A stretch of DNA of 64,000 nt from Paenibacillus dendritiformis (GCF_021654795.1 NZ_AP025344.1:248001-312000); one strand, 5' to 3'. Shown: positions 17,197 through 24,276, counted from the stretch's first letter. Translations and numbers: made by a program. Notes: generated by a model not told the origin, from the letters alone.

Positions 17197-18056
17197 TATA
17201 TTAAAAACTCCACGAATACCGGATCACGTAACATGCCCGCCTTCGTCCAATTCCGCGTTTTCACCTTCGCCCTTACCGTCGGCTGCAAGTAAACATTATT
17301 CTTATCCTCGCCAGTAATAAGGGAGTGACGTACTCCATAAAATGCACGTTTGTGATCTGGAGTCACGCCAAACTCTATAGCCCCCGCCGGCCGCAATCTC
17401 CCGGCCCCATCATCGATAGCCGCAATCCAACCAAACTCGTCCTTCCTATACCGGCCGATCCACACGTCCGTATAAGTCCAGTTAATTACTTTCTGCCATG
17501 ACGTTGATCGCCGGCTGACATACGTACTATCCTTCCGCTTGCACACGATGCCTTCCATGCTTCGAGAGCAGATATCGGCGTATAACGCTTCTCCGGCGCC
17601 TTCGATAAATGGGCAAATGGCTATGTGTCCATTGGGCGGGAGAGAGGCTGTCGTAAGTATTTCCTTGCGCTGCATGAGTGGTAACCCACGCAGGTCCACG
17701 CCGCGATAACTCAAGATATCAAATACAACGTAGGTGGCCGGCAACTGCCCCATAAGCCGGTTGATACTGTCTGAGCGGCGCGCCTGGAACCGCGTCATGA
17801 CGGCCTCAAAATCAACGACCCCAGCGGGATCGATGCATACGATCTCGCCGTCAAGGATCATATCCTCGCCGAACGGCGTGGATAACAGCTCCGGGTATTG
17901 TTGGGTACATTCATTATGGTGCCGTGTGTATATCCGGATGCGGCCGCCGATAATCGAAAGAATCGCTCTATGGCCGTCAAATTTAGGTTCAAATATATAG
18001 TTGTCGTCGTTGAATGCTGCCTCGGCCGTCTCGAGAAGCATTGGAGGTATAAACAT
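17196..18056 (-). CDS. ATP-dependent DNA ligase, YoqV-like
   Basis: 286 residues; AAGGTGAT lies just upstream of the ATG. Nucleotidyltransferase motifs are clear: motif I FEPKFDGHR with Lys25 as the AMP-accepting residue, MILDGEIV (motif III), YVVFDIL (IIIa), MEGIVCKR (IV), WQKVI (V). A C-terminal OB-like domain starts near residue 200 (VWIGRYRK). It seals nicks in duplex DNA with ATP. Length resembles the small phage-borne ligases of Bacillus (SPbeta YoqV). It lies opposite to its neighbours among the cargo genes. Confidence 0.88.
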   Translation of the reverse strand: MFIPPMLLETAEAAFNDDNYIFEPKFDGHRAILSIIGGRIRIYTRHHNECTQQYPELLSTPFGEDMILDGEIVCIDPAGVVDFEAVMTRFQARRSDSINRLMGQLPATYVVFDILSYRGVDLRGLPLMQRKEILTTASLPPNGHIAICPFIEGAGEALYADICSRSMEGIVCKRKDSTYVSRRSTSWQKVINWTYTDVWIGRYRKDEFGWIAAIDDGAGRLRPAGAIEFGVTPDHKRAFYGVRHSLITGEDKNNVYLQPTVRAKVKTRNWTKAGMLRDPVFVEFLI

Positions 18057-18275
18057 GTCATCACCTTCGGTAATTGTACCAATAGATTTTATATTATGGA
18101 GGTGGAAAGTAATGTAAGGGAGAAAATTCGGATAAGGGAAATGTCTTGTCGCACTTATTCACAAAGATGAAGATTTGATTACGCGTTGCCAAAAGTGTAT
18201 ATTTTCCAAAAGATATAGTATAATGATCCTATTATATAGACATGCTAGACTATTACTATATTCCTGGGTGATGAT

Positions 18276-18935
18276 GTGAATCTCTTTTTTGACGAATCGG
18301 GTAACATGGGACGAGACGGAAGATACTTTACAATTGCTTGTGTGGCTTGTAAAAATGATAAACAATTAAATAACGCTTTAAGTAGGGCGGAATTAAAAAC
18401 AAAAAGACAATTTCCTTATTTTAAGAGGTTTCAGGAAGTAAAGGCTAGTGATTCAAATCCCGTCATCAAAGATTATTATCTAAGAAAGATAGCGTCTAAA
18501 GAAGTGGAAATAAGATATATAGTGGCGGATTTAGAAAATGTAAAAAGCAGACTAAAAGAAGATTCAAATCTTTTGTATAACTATATGCTCCATTTTCTTA
18601 TTACGCCATACGCAAGAATCCCCAATGTTAACCATCTTAATATTGTCCTGGATAACCGGACTATAAGGGTGCAATCAGTTAATTCTTTTGCAGATTATAT
18701 AAAAATAAAAATGCAATATGAATTTCAGTGCAGGTATTCAATAAACGTGAAATACATGGAGTCCCAAAACTCTTACGGTATTCAGGCTGCGGACTTTATT
18801 GCTAATGCTGTTCAAACAAAATATCAATATGATTATGGATATTATTATTCATTATTTGAAAATAAAGTTGTACAGCGTGAGTTATTTCCAAGAGCATATT
18901 TTGGAACCAGTAAAGTTTTAACAATCAACAGATAA
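18276..18935 (+). CDS. DUF3800 protein
   Basis: 219 residues from GTG 18276 with GGGTGATG upstream and a TATAAT-like box at 18219-18224. It opens with FFDESGNMG, the hallmark of DUF3800, and has later acidic positions IVLDNRT and IQAADFIANAV consistent with an RNase H-like metal site. The coding sequence is strikingly AT-rich with many lysine AAA and tyrosine TAT codons, unlike neighbours, so it was probably acquired. DUF3800 proteins occur in mobile islands and some are tied to phage defence; no partner gene is seen next to it. Confidence 0.8.
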   Translation: MNLFFDESGNMGRDGRYFTIACVACKNDKQLNNALSRAELKTKRQFPYFKRFQEVKASDSNPVIKDYYLRKIASKEVEIRYIVADLENVKSRLKEDSNLLYNYMLHFLITPYARIPNVNHLNIVLDNRTIRVQSVNSFADYIKIKMQYEFQCRYSINVKYMESQNSYGIQAADFIANAVQTKYQYDYGYYYSLFENKVVQRELFPRAYFGTSKVLTINR

Positions 18936-19105
18936 ACAATTTTTCTCAGTTAAATCTTTACTTTTTTCTTGTTCTGGTGTATCCTAAAGTTACCTAAAAC
19001 ATGCGCGTGTAAACCCAATAAATACGTGTGACAATACTTAAACACATAAACTGCCTGTGTGGTAGTCGTATTATTGGTAGCGCGCATGCATGAAGAAAAT
19101 CACCC

Positions 19106-19129
19106 AACTCCCTTTATGGGAGTTTTTTT
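19106..19129 (+). terminator. Intrinsic terminator upstream of the YolD mini-operon
   Basis: AACTCCC (19106-19112) pairs with GGGAGTT (19118-19124), followed by a T run. The 18936-19105 stretch before it contains no gene that I can support. Confidence 0.7.
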
Positions 19130-19133
19130 GTTA

Positions 19134-19177
19134 TTGAAACAAGAACGCACATTCGCATATAATAAGAACAAACGTTC
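19134..19177 (+). promoter_or_regulatory. SigA-type promoter with LexA (SOS) box
   Basis: TTGAAA (19134-19139), 18-base spacer, TATAAT (19158-19163). GAACAAACGTTC at 19166-19177 fits the Bacillus LexA/DinR consensus CGAAC-N4-GTTCG in all eight inner positions, and a weaker GAACGCACATTC (19144-19155) lies in the spacer. The layout predicts SOS-controlled expression of the small genes that follow, as known for yolD-uvrX type operons. Confidence 0.7.
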
Positions 19178-19195
19178 TATACGGAGATGATGGGA

Positions 19196-19396
19196 ATGAG
19201 GCTGGATCAATATGTCGGCCGACAAGTTGAGATTATCTATGAGGACCGAAATGGCAGCATTACGCAGCGGCGGATCGTCGTCCGCAGCATTCGGGACGGC
19301 GTGCTACACGCAACATGCCTGACAGCGGGGGCGTGGCGCCCGTTTAGGATCGAACGTATTTTGTCCTGGCAGCCGGTCAGGGGGCGTACCGCTTGA
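19196..19396 (+). CDS. Small WYL-like (YolD-associated) protein
   Basis: About 66 residues; ATG 19196 is nine bases after GGAG, while ATGs at 19187 and 19190 are too close to it. The sequence is a single beta-rich unit, VEIIYEDRNGSITQRRI then LHATCLTAGAWRPFRIERIL, resembling the short C-terminal WYL-like sensor pieces often found before yolD in Paenibacillus and Bacillus. Its TGA overlaps the next start. Function unknown. Confidence 0.6.
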   Translation: MRLDQYVGRQVEIIYEDRNGSITQRRIVVRSIRDGVLHATCLTAGAWRPFRIERILSWQPVRGRTA

Positions 19397-19728
19397 GAAA
19401 GAAACTTGGTGGCAATGGTATTTGGGAGTCCAGCCGTATGATCATCCCGCAGCACAAAGAGGCGTTACTCCGGCACCAACGCGAGCAGCATCGCCAGGAG
19501 CGGCCGAACCTCGACGATCAGGTGGTTGAAGAGCTTTCACGACGCCTTCAATGGTCCATGGAAAACCGGGAGCCTATTACCTTGCAGCTTTATGATCCGT
19601 TTGATCGGCGGGAGGTTGTCGGCGTCGTAGTGGACATTGATATGATTGGGCAGCGTGTCCGGCTGCGGGAAGGGGATGAGAAACGCTGGATTTCAGTTCA
19701 TGACATACTGGGGGTGAATGATTTATGA
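19393..19728 (+). CDS. YolD-like family protein
   Basis: 111 residues from TTG 19393, overlapping the upstream TGA. It begins KKLGGNGIWESSRMIIPQHKEALL, the classic YolD N terminus, followed by RPNLDDQVVEEL and a C-terminal WISVHDILGV. YolD proteins are SOS-induced and usually sit next to a Y-family polymerase (UvrX/DinB); none is present here. The next tiny gene overlaps by ATGA. Role of YolD in translesion repair is known only in outline. Confidence 0.85.
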   Translation: MRKKLGGNGIWESSRMIIPQHKEALLRHQREQHRQERPNLDDQVVEELSRRLQWSMENREPITLQLYDPFDRREVVGVVVDIDMIGQRVRLREGDEKRWISVHDILGVNDL

Positions 19729-19895
19729 AGGATTGGAGAGAGAAATTAGAACGGACAGAGAAGCCGGTAGCAGCGAAGCTAAATGATCCTAATCTTTGCA
19801 ACTGTATGGCGGCCATGAAAGGGAAATGGATCGACGGCGTATACACATGCGTGCGCTGCGAAAAGCCTGTATATGACTCATTTGGAAGAAGATAA
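19725..19895 (+). CDS. Small CxC/CxxC putative zinc-binding protein
   Basis: 56 residues, coupled to yolD by an ATGA overlap. It carries LCNC near residues 24-27 and TCVRC near 41-45, spaced as in a small zinc ribbon. I recognise no named family. As the third gene of the LexA-boxed unit it should be co-expressed with YolD. Confidence 0.5.
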   Translation: MKDWREKLERTEKPVAAKLNDPNLCNCMAAMKGKWIDGVYTCVRCEKPVYDSFGRR

Positions 19896-19922
19896 GCCCC
19901 GGAGCGATCCAGGGCTATATTA

Positions 19923-20216
19923 TTATGACCTTGCCCAATCAAACAGGGCTTGGGCGTGGTCCAGGCTCATGTCGCAAGTATAATATATTCCGCTCTTATT
20001 TATATAGTGGCCTGCAATCAGTTTCCGTGCATGTTTTGTTTCTGCAAAAAATTCGAACGAGTAGAAGTCCTCTATTTTTTTGATATTTGATTTTAGGATC
20101 TCGCTTTGGTGCAGCCTCATTTCGAGACTGCGGACGTCCTCCTTAGACATTACATCCTTTAGTTCATCTAGCGTCATTTCTTTCACGACCAGATCACGGC
20201 CTTGCCATGTGCTCAT
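19923..20216 (-). CDS. Hypothetical protein
   Basis: 97 residues on the minus strand; GGGAGGTGTTTGC precedes the ATG, a good site. N-terminal part is helical and charged (EMTLDELKDVMSKEDVRSLEMRLHQSE), and the C-terminal part has RKLIAGHYINKSGIYYTCDM. No family recognised. A weak hairpin (AGCCC/GGGCT, about 19896-19917) separates it from the converging YolD unit. Confidence 0.55.
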   Translation of the reverse strand: MSTWQGRDLVVKEMTLDELKDVMSKEDVRSLEMRLHQSEILKSNIKKIEDFYSFEFFAETKHARKLIAGHYINKSGIYYTCDMSLDHAQALFDWARS

Positions 20217-20282
20217 GCAAACACCTCCCTTATGATTTACTCTATGTCTGTATATTACTACACTATATTGAGTGGCCGCGAC

Positions 20283-20483
20283 TCAGTTTTCCGCCGGCTT
20301 AACAATCGTCCTAAACGCGTGATCAAGCGCTCGGATCTCCGCTAACTGTTTTGCATCCGTCAGATCCGTCCAACTCAAAATTCTTCGGACCTGCCCGGTA
20401 TAAAATATACGTGATTCAGAGGCCGCTCTTTCCGGGCTCAAATGCTGTACGAATTCAGTGAACACTTTCTCGTAAGGATTCAT
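20283..20483 (-). CDS. Hypothetical small protein
   Basis: 66 residues on the minus strand, with an ACGGAGGATG site before the ATG. It has the look of a small helical phage protein (MNPYEKVFTEFVQHL, SWTDLTDAKQLAEI). No family recognised. The ISL3 element inserted 31 bases upstream of its start, so its original promoter may have been displaced. Confidence 0.5.
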   Translation of the reverse strand: MNPYEKVFTEFVQHLSPERAASESRIFYTGQVRRILSWTDLTDAKQLAEIRALDHAFRTIVKPAEN

Positions 20484-20513
20484 GGATACATCCTCCGTGT
20501 ATAGTTTCCAAAA

Positions 20514-20521
20514 CGTTTATC
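20514..20521. repeat. Target-site duplication, left copy (CGTTTATC)
   Basis: CGTTTATC here and again at 23139-23146 flank the element exactly outside its terminal GGGTAT inverted repeats. Eight bases is the usual duplication length of the ISL3 family. Confidence 0.85.
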
Positions 20522-20554
20522 GGGTATTGAACTTTCGAGGTGAAAATAGTGGGG

Positions 20555-20779
20555 TTAGCCACTAAAATTCATCTCTTCTTTTTTATCGAAATTGTGTGGT
20601 GTGTGCTCCAAAATGCTCGCACCCAGTATCACAACCTCTTTGTTGAGGTCGAGCCTTACACCATGCATATCCAAGCCGCTTTTTGTAACCACATGATCGA
20701 CTGGGATGATCTTCCCATTACTCATGACATTACAAATCAATCGGTCGCCTTCTTTGATGCTTGCATAAATGATTCGCAC
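20555..20779 (-). CDS. Small ORF coupled to ISL3 transposase
   Basis: 74 residues. GTG 20779 overlaps the transposase TAG (TAGTG) and has GAGGGGTGA six bases upstream, so it is translationally coupled. The sequence is beta-like: MRIIYASIKEGDRLICNVMS, KIIPVDHVVTKSGLDMHGVRLDL. No family recognised. It is inside the element ends, so it moves with the IS; it could be a regulator or accessory of transposition, but that is speculation. The element end hairpin TAGTGG-CCACTA (20548-20565) covers its stop. Confidence 0.55.
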   Translation of the reverse strand: MRIIYASIKEGDRLICNVMSNGKIIPVDHVVTKSGLDMHGVRLDLNKEVVILGASILEHTPHNFDKKEEMNFSG

Positions 20780-22155
20780 TAAAATTCACCCCTCTCAAAA
20801 ATGTCAGAAAGTGTGGTGATGTCCGTCCCAACGGTGACGAGTTTCGGTTCATCGCTGTAAATAGTGATCGGCTCCATCGAACCATCTGGACGGTAATGGA
20901 TGTTGTCGAAGCGTTCGAAACTCATATCCTTATCGAACTTCGGTTTGCGTACAGTTGCTCTCGTACCGTATAAAACCTTTGCTCTCAGCACGTCGTATGA
21001 ATACCCCTTTCCTGCCTTTTCTACCGTCTTGATGATGTTATTCACGCTTTCGGTATAGGCGTTTGTAAATGGATGCAGGAAGTAATTGAATATCTCCTGC
21101 TTGAAGTTGTTGAATGTCTTCTGGATCTCCTTGAACTGCTTAAACTCGGTAGGTATGCTTTGCTCCCATTTGTAGAAGCGTTGGAACGCCTCATAGCGGT
21201 CTTTTGATAGTCTGTAGATGTCACGCATATCCTCTTTGAGCCAGTACGCTGTAGCAAGCATTGGGAAGCACTTAAACCAGTAGTCACGCTTAATTATTTC
21301 TTCTGGCTTCAAGTCCTCTTTGTTCTTTAGTAGAACGTACCGATCACGAGTAAGAACGTGTTGCTCCTGCTTCGATAAGCCTTTCTTAATTGCGATACGG
21401 ATACTGTCTAAAGCACCGTTGGCGTACTTGATGACGTGAAACCTATCGATGACCACAAACGCATTGGGAACCAGCTCCTTAACGGCGTACTTGTATCCAG
21501 TCCACATGTCGATCGTAGCGACTTCGATGTTCTGCCAGCCTTCCATACGTTGGATCGTCTCTTTGACGGTGCGTTTCAGGTTGTCGGCTGTAATCTCCAG
21601 GATCATGTTATTCTCGTTGTCGGTAAATACACCACGCATAACCTTGTTAAGGTGTGCCTCGTCTATCCCCAAGACCCTTGGAGCAACCAAGGAACGGTGT
21701 TTCTCTTGGTCTGCCACATACTCGTCGAAGTACCGTTTTACAGTCGTGTGAGATACTCCGTACTCATCTGCGATGTGGGTGAATGGCTTCTTTAATGCCA
21801 TTAGCTTCATGTGTTCTACGAGCCGCTTAGTGACCTTCCCGCCCTTATCTACGCTGTCCAGTATCTCGTAGAACGTACCCCCGCAAGCAGGGCATCTGTA
21901 CCGTCTGTGGCGTATTACGAGCTTCACAGCCTTGTTGTGCATTGATGTGTCTGAGACGACACGTTCCTTGATCTGATGGGGTTTAAAGTCCTTGCCGTTG
22001 TCTTCAGGGAACAGGTTTGATTCACCGAACATCGGCTTCATCCAACCGCATTGAGTGCAGAAGTAAGGCGTTTCGTTCTTTTCTACGGTAAATTTATAGA
22101 AGTGCTCGTTTTGTTCTTTTGCGATTACATTGAATTCTGATAGATTTAGCATCAT
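20779..22155 (-). CDS. ISL3 family transposase
   Basis: About 458 residues. ATG 22155 (or 22152) is preferred over GTG 22161 because GAGGTG overlaps the latter. The N terminus has zinc-binding pairs CTQCGW and CPACGG, then a helix-turn-helix (ADEYGVSHTTVKRYFDEY). DDE catalytic core: VLGIDEAHL, then ATIDMWTGYKYAV and FVVIDRFHVIKYAN, and the late AYTESVNNIIK glutamate. No frame disruption, so it should be active. Its ribosome site falls inside one of the internal terminal-repeat copies (22154-22171). Confidence 0.92.
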   Translation of the reverse strand: MMLNLSEFNVIAKEQNEHFYKFTVEKNETPYFCTQCGWMKPMFGESNLFPEDNGKDFKPHQIKERVVSDTSMHNKAVKLVIRHRRYRCPACGGTFYEILDSVDKGGKVTKRLVEHMKLMALKKPFTHIADEYGVSHTTVKRYFDEYVADQEKHRSLVAPRVLGIDEAHLNKVMRGVFTDNENNMILEITADNLKRTVKETIQRMEGWQNIEVATIDMWTGYKYAVKELVPNAFVVIDRFHVIKYANGALDSIRIAIKKGLSKQEQHVLTRDRYVLLKNKEDLKPEEIIKRDYWFKCFPMLATAYWLKEDMRDIYRLSKDRYEAFQRFYKWEQSIPTEFKQFKEIQKTFNNFKQEIFNYFLHPFTNAYTESVNNIIKTVEKAGKGYSYDVLRAKVLYGTRATVRKPKFDKDMSFERFDNIHYRPDGSMEPITIYSDEPKLVTVGTDITTLSDIFERGEF

Positions 22156-22171
22156 TTTCACCTCGAAAGTT
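22154..22171. repeat. Internal copy of ISL3 terminal core, right-end orientation
   Basis: ATTTTCACCTCGAAAGTT is the exact reverse complement of 20530-20547 at the left end (18 of 18). It covers the transposase ribosome site and start, so bound transposase could repress its own gene, or this is a relic of an older right end. Confidence 0.75.
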
Positions 22172-22211
22172 GTCTAATAGGTAATATTATACAACTAACA
22201 AGGCTATTGGT

Positions 22212-22225
22212 GAACTTTCAGGGTG
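22212..22225. repeat. Internal copy of ISL3 terminal core, left-end orientation
   Basis: AACTTTCAGGGTG (22213-22225) is the exact reverse complement of 23118-23130 at the right end. With that end it brackets the methylase segment. Confidence 0.75.
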
Positions 22226-22228
22226 GTT

Positions 22229-22891
22229 TTATACCGCCTGCCTGATGCTTAAGTCACCTAAGTGTGACGGGAATTCTGTAGATTCAATCAATTTCTCATA
22301 ACGTTCTTCCACAAACTTCACAGCCAGAAAGTCAGAAACATCCTTGGAGTACGGCATTACGTTAAGGCTTGAGAACTGCATATGATCGTCCTTATCGTTT
22401 TGCACAAAGAACACGCCATAAGTATTTCGTGATAGGACATCGCAATGAATAATAATGGCGTTCATGCCTCTTATTAGGGCATTGAATAGTAAGAACGGTA
22501 TGGCTCTATCACTTAATTCTTCGCACACGTATAGATATTCAGATGGTCTGTAATCAAACGGAGAAGTCTGCATTCGATCTGCTTGCCATTTGCGAATTGT
22601 GATGCCTCCCGTACCTGCCGCACAATCGTAACCAGTACCTTCGCTACCAACCAGTGACACAAGCAAATCTGCTACACATACAGGAGTGAAGTCTTGCTTC
22701 TTGTTTTTACGGTCAGCGTGCTCATCTTGAAAGTAGTCATGAAACCAATCATATGAAACGTCGAAATCGAAGGCTTCAAGAAAGTTCATAAACAACTCTT
22801 CCCGTTTTTTGCGGTCATACAGAATTTCCATTATTTTCGCTGGTGCTTGGTAGGAGTCGCTTATTCCAAGCAATTTATTGATATTTTTCAT
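22229..22891 (-). CDS. N-6 DNA methylase-like passenger protein, catalytic motif not visible
   Basis: About 220 residues from ATG 22891 (GAGGTGAT four bases upstream; GTG 22900 falls in the site). It resembles the HsdM-type N6_Mtase core: KKQDFTPVCVADLLVSLVG and the SAM-binding YDCAAGTGGITIRKW (about residues 65-102), then IIIHCDVLSRNTYG. The expected NPPF/Y catalytic tetrapeptide is absent; the same place reads FFVQNDKDDHMQF. It may bind SAM or DNA without methylating. It is carried within the ISL3 element and preceded by a coupled 50-residue ORF. Confidence 0.7.
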   Translation of the reverse strand: MKNINKLLGISDSYQAPAKIMEILYDRKKREELFMNFLEAFDFDVSYDWFHDYFQDEHADRKNKKQDFTPVCVADLLVSLVGSEGTGYDCAAGTGGITIRKWQADRMQTSPFDYRPSEYLYVCEELSDRAIPFLLFNALIRGMNAIIIHCDVLSRNTYGVFFVQNDKDDHMQFSSLNVMPYSKDVSDFLAVKFVEERYEKLIESTEFPSHLGDLSIRQAV

Positions 22892-22896
22892 TTCAA

Positions 22897-23049
22897 TCAC
22901 CTCGACCGTTCTTTAATTAATTTTTCGATTTCCTTTTGGACGGTTAATTTAGCCATTTCCAACATGCCGATCACTTCGTAGTGATCCCAATCGGAAGTTC
23001 CTAATTCGATATTCAAACCAGTTTCATTTCGTTCGATGATTATTTTCAT
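22897..23049 (-). CDS. Small ORF upstream of the methylase-like gene
   Basis: 50 residues: MKIIIERNETGLNIELGTSD at the start and EMAKLTVQKEIEKLIKERSR at the end. GAGGTGA lies 11 bases before the ATG. Its TGA is embedded in the ribosome site of the methylase gene, so the two are coupled. The N-terminal strand plus C-terminal helix resemble small phage/IS accessory proteins; no family assigned. Confidence 0.55.
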   Translation of the reverse strand: MKIIIERNETGLNIELGTSDWDHYEVIGMLEMAKLTVQKEIEKLIKERSR

Positions 23050-23138
23050 TGCGGTACTTTTCACCTCGATTGTTCAAGAAAGTTTTGTGTTACTACTCTA
23101 TCGATTGGTGATCACTTCACCCTGAAAGTTGCATACCC

Positions 23139-23146
23139 CGTTTATC
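23139..23146. repeat. Target-site duplication, right copy (CGTTTATC)
   Basis: Matches 20514-20521 exactly and abuts the GGGTAT end of the ISL3 element. Confidence 0.85.
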
Positions 23147-23177
23147 CTCCTTAGAGGGGGGGCCGAAGCCCCTGGCG

Positions 23178-23333
23178 TTACATCTGCTTGATTGCAGCTT
23201 GCATTGTAGGTTCTTTCCAGATTGTCAGTACTTGCGACTTGTACCGCTCGATTGCTTCCGGCGTGGCGCCGCGTGATTTTCGAGCGGCTATTACCCGTTG
23301 TATTGCTGCGATTATATCCATCGGTTCGTACAT
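23178..23333 (-). CDS. Small phage protein (51 residues)
   Basis: Starts at ATG 23333 after a GGGGGTTATC site; reads MYEPMDIIAAIQRVIAARKS then GATPEAIERYKSQVLTIWKE. Helical and basic. It follows a 29-residue membrane peptide gene on the same strand and is followed by a GGGGCTTCGGCCCCC hairpin (about 23154-23171). No family recognised; codon pattern and ribosome site support coding. Confidence 0.5.
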   Translation of the reverse strand: MYEPMDIIAAIQRVIAARKSRGATPEAIERYKSQVLTIWKEPTMQAAIKQM

Positions 23334-23348
23334 ATTGATAACCCCCAT

Positions 23349-23438
23349 TTATTTGAAGATAACGATCCCCAGAATCACCAAATTGATGAGGGTATTGGCA
23401 ACCATGACTACTACAGTGACATTCTGCATCTTTTTCAT
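23349..23438 (-). CDS. 29-residue single-span membrane peptide
   Basis: CTGGAGGGATACG precedes the ATG, an excellent site. The peptide starts MKKMQNVTVVVMVANTLINL and then has LVILGIVIFK, one hydrophobic span with a basic N terminus. Size and shape are like small phage membrane peptides or type I toxins, but no antisense RNA is evident. Confidence 0.5.
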   Translation of the reverse strand: MKKMQNVTVVVMVANTLINLVILGIVIFK

Positions 23439-23519
23439 CGTATCCCTCCAGATTTTTTATGGTATACTGTTCTCGACGACCGAATCACTACCCGCCCCGA
23501 AGGGCGAGTAGCTTGCTAA

Positions 23520-23720
23520 TCACTTACCTCCTTTTATGAGGAGTAGGACTAGCGTGACGGTGGCGGCTAGGAGTTGGATGATTGCCGTGAGAAGCCCAAC
23601 CATTTCCTTTGCCGAGACCCGGTCGTCTTTTTGCTGTGGTTCGGTTTGCTGCTCTTGTTGCTTTTCTTGCTGCGGCGGCCGAACCTTTTTGTTCCTGTTC
23701 TTTCGCTTGCTTTTTGCCAT
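23520..23720 (-). CDS. Small membrane protein with basic and Gln/Glu-rich N terminus
   Basis: 66 residues from ATG 23720 (AAGGGGTG six bases upstream). MAKSKRKNRNKKVRPPQQ is followed by a QEKQQEQQTEPQQ stretch and one C-terminal membrane span (VGLLTAIIQLLAATVTLVLLLIKGG). No family recognised. Divergent from the XRE gene across an AT-rich control region. Confidence 0.55.
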   Translation of the reverse strand: MAKSKRKNRNKKVRPPQQEKQQEQQTEPQQKDDRVSAKEMVGLLTAIIQLLAATVTLVLLLIKGGK

Positions 23721-23733
23721 GTATTTCACCCCT

Positions 23734-23895
23734 TTCCGGAAGTCTATTTGATTAACATCGTGACTAATATAATCACCTTCCTATACATAATATACAACAT
23801 AATGATTATGATGTCAATCATTTTAGTCAGGTTGTTGATTGTTTTTATTAGGATTGTTATTATGATGTTAGGAAAAACGGAAAGGGGAGTACCAA
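23734..23895. promoter_or_regulatory. AT-rich divergent control region with palindrome
   Basis: Very AT-rich stretch between a minus-strand small gene and the XRE gene. It includes the perfect palindrome CATAATGATTATG (23798-23810) and several related TAATnATTA-like and GATGTTA segments, which could be operator sites for the XRE protein. AGGGGAGTACC just before 23896 is the XRE ribosome site. Confidence 0.45.
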
Positions 23896-24120
23896 ATGAT
23901 CGTCAACAAGTTAAGCGAATTGATGGGCCGGAAACGACTGAAAGTAGCGGACGTAGTTAGAATGACCGGACTGGCCCGAAACACCGTAGCCGATCTGTAC
24001 TACGGCAGATCATCACAAGCAAATTTTGAAACGCTGAATAGGTTGTGCACTGCTTTGGAATGCAACTTAGAGGACATATTGGAATACGTTCCAGACAACG
24101 AACAAGAGCCCCGGGAATAA
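23896..24120 (+). CDS. XRE-family helix-turn-helix regulator (YozG-like)
   Basis: 74 residues consisting of one Cro/C1-type domain: KLSELMGRKRLKVADVVRMTGLARNTVADLYYG (read in parts), then FETLNRLCTALECNLEDILEYVPD. The helix-turn-helix spans about residues 17-40. Short stand-alone XRE proteins like YozG are common in Bacillus prophages. A GC-rich hairpin (24108-24130) overlaps its end. Confidence 0.85.
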   Translation: MIVNKLSELMGRKRLKVADVVRMTGLARNTVADLYYGRSSQANFETLNRLCTALECNLEDILEYVPDNEQEPRE

Positions 24121-24155
24121 TTACCGGGGCCGGGGCTACTATATACATTCCAATG

Positions 24156-24221
24156 CTTCTAACAAACTTCTAACCATTCTTCTAACAACATGCAAAACCT
24201 TGCGAAACCTTCCGGAACCTT
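24156..24221. repeat. Phased short direct repeats next to the attachment site (candidate integrase arm sites)
   Basis: CTTCTAAC occurs at 24156, 24167 and 24179 (spacing 11 and 12), then AACCTT at 24196, 24206 and 24216 (spacing 10), with another AACCTT at 24266. Spacing near one helical turn and position just inside the attachment core are what integrase arm-type sites look like. Purely a sequence observation plus inference. Confidence 0.55.
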
Positions 24222-24276
24222 ATTTTTATATGAATGTTCATAATTCAGCGAACGAGTCGATATAAAACCTTCCCGT

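Larger units (their letters stand above)
20522..23138 (-). mobile_element. ISL3-family insertion element with passenger genes (2617 bp)
   Basis: Left end GGGTATTGAACTTTCGAGGT and right end (reverse complement) GGGTATGCAACTTTCAGGGT are imperfect inverted repeats; the 8-bp CGTTTATC duplication flanks both. Inside, all on the minus strand: a 50-residue protein, a methylase-like protein, the transposase, and a 74-residue coupled ORF. Two further copies of the core AACTTTC-RR-GGTG lie internally (22154-22171 and 22212-22225), one pointing each way, so transposase and methylase segments are each bracketed by a pair. The perfect duplication indicates a fairly recent, intact insertion. Confidence 0.85.

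Noticed and set aside
23188-23511. 107-codon plus frame over the tiny minus genes
   Set aside because: The minus-strand genes have better ribosome sites and sensible peptides; the plus frame has none.
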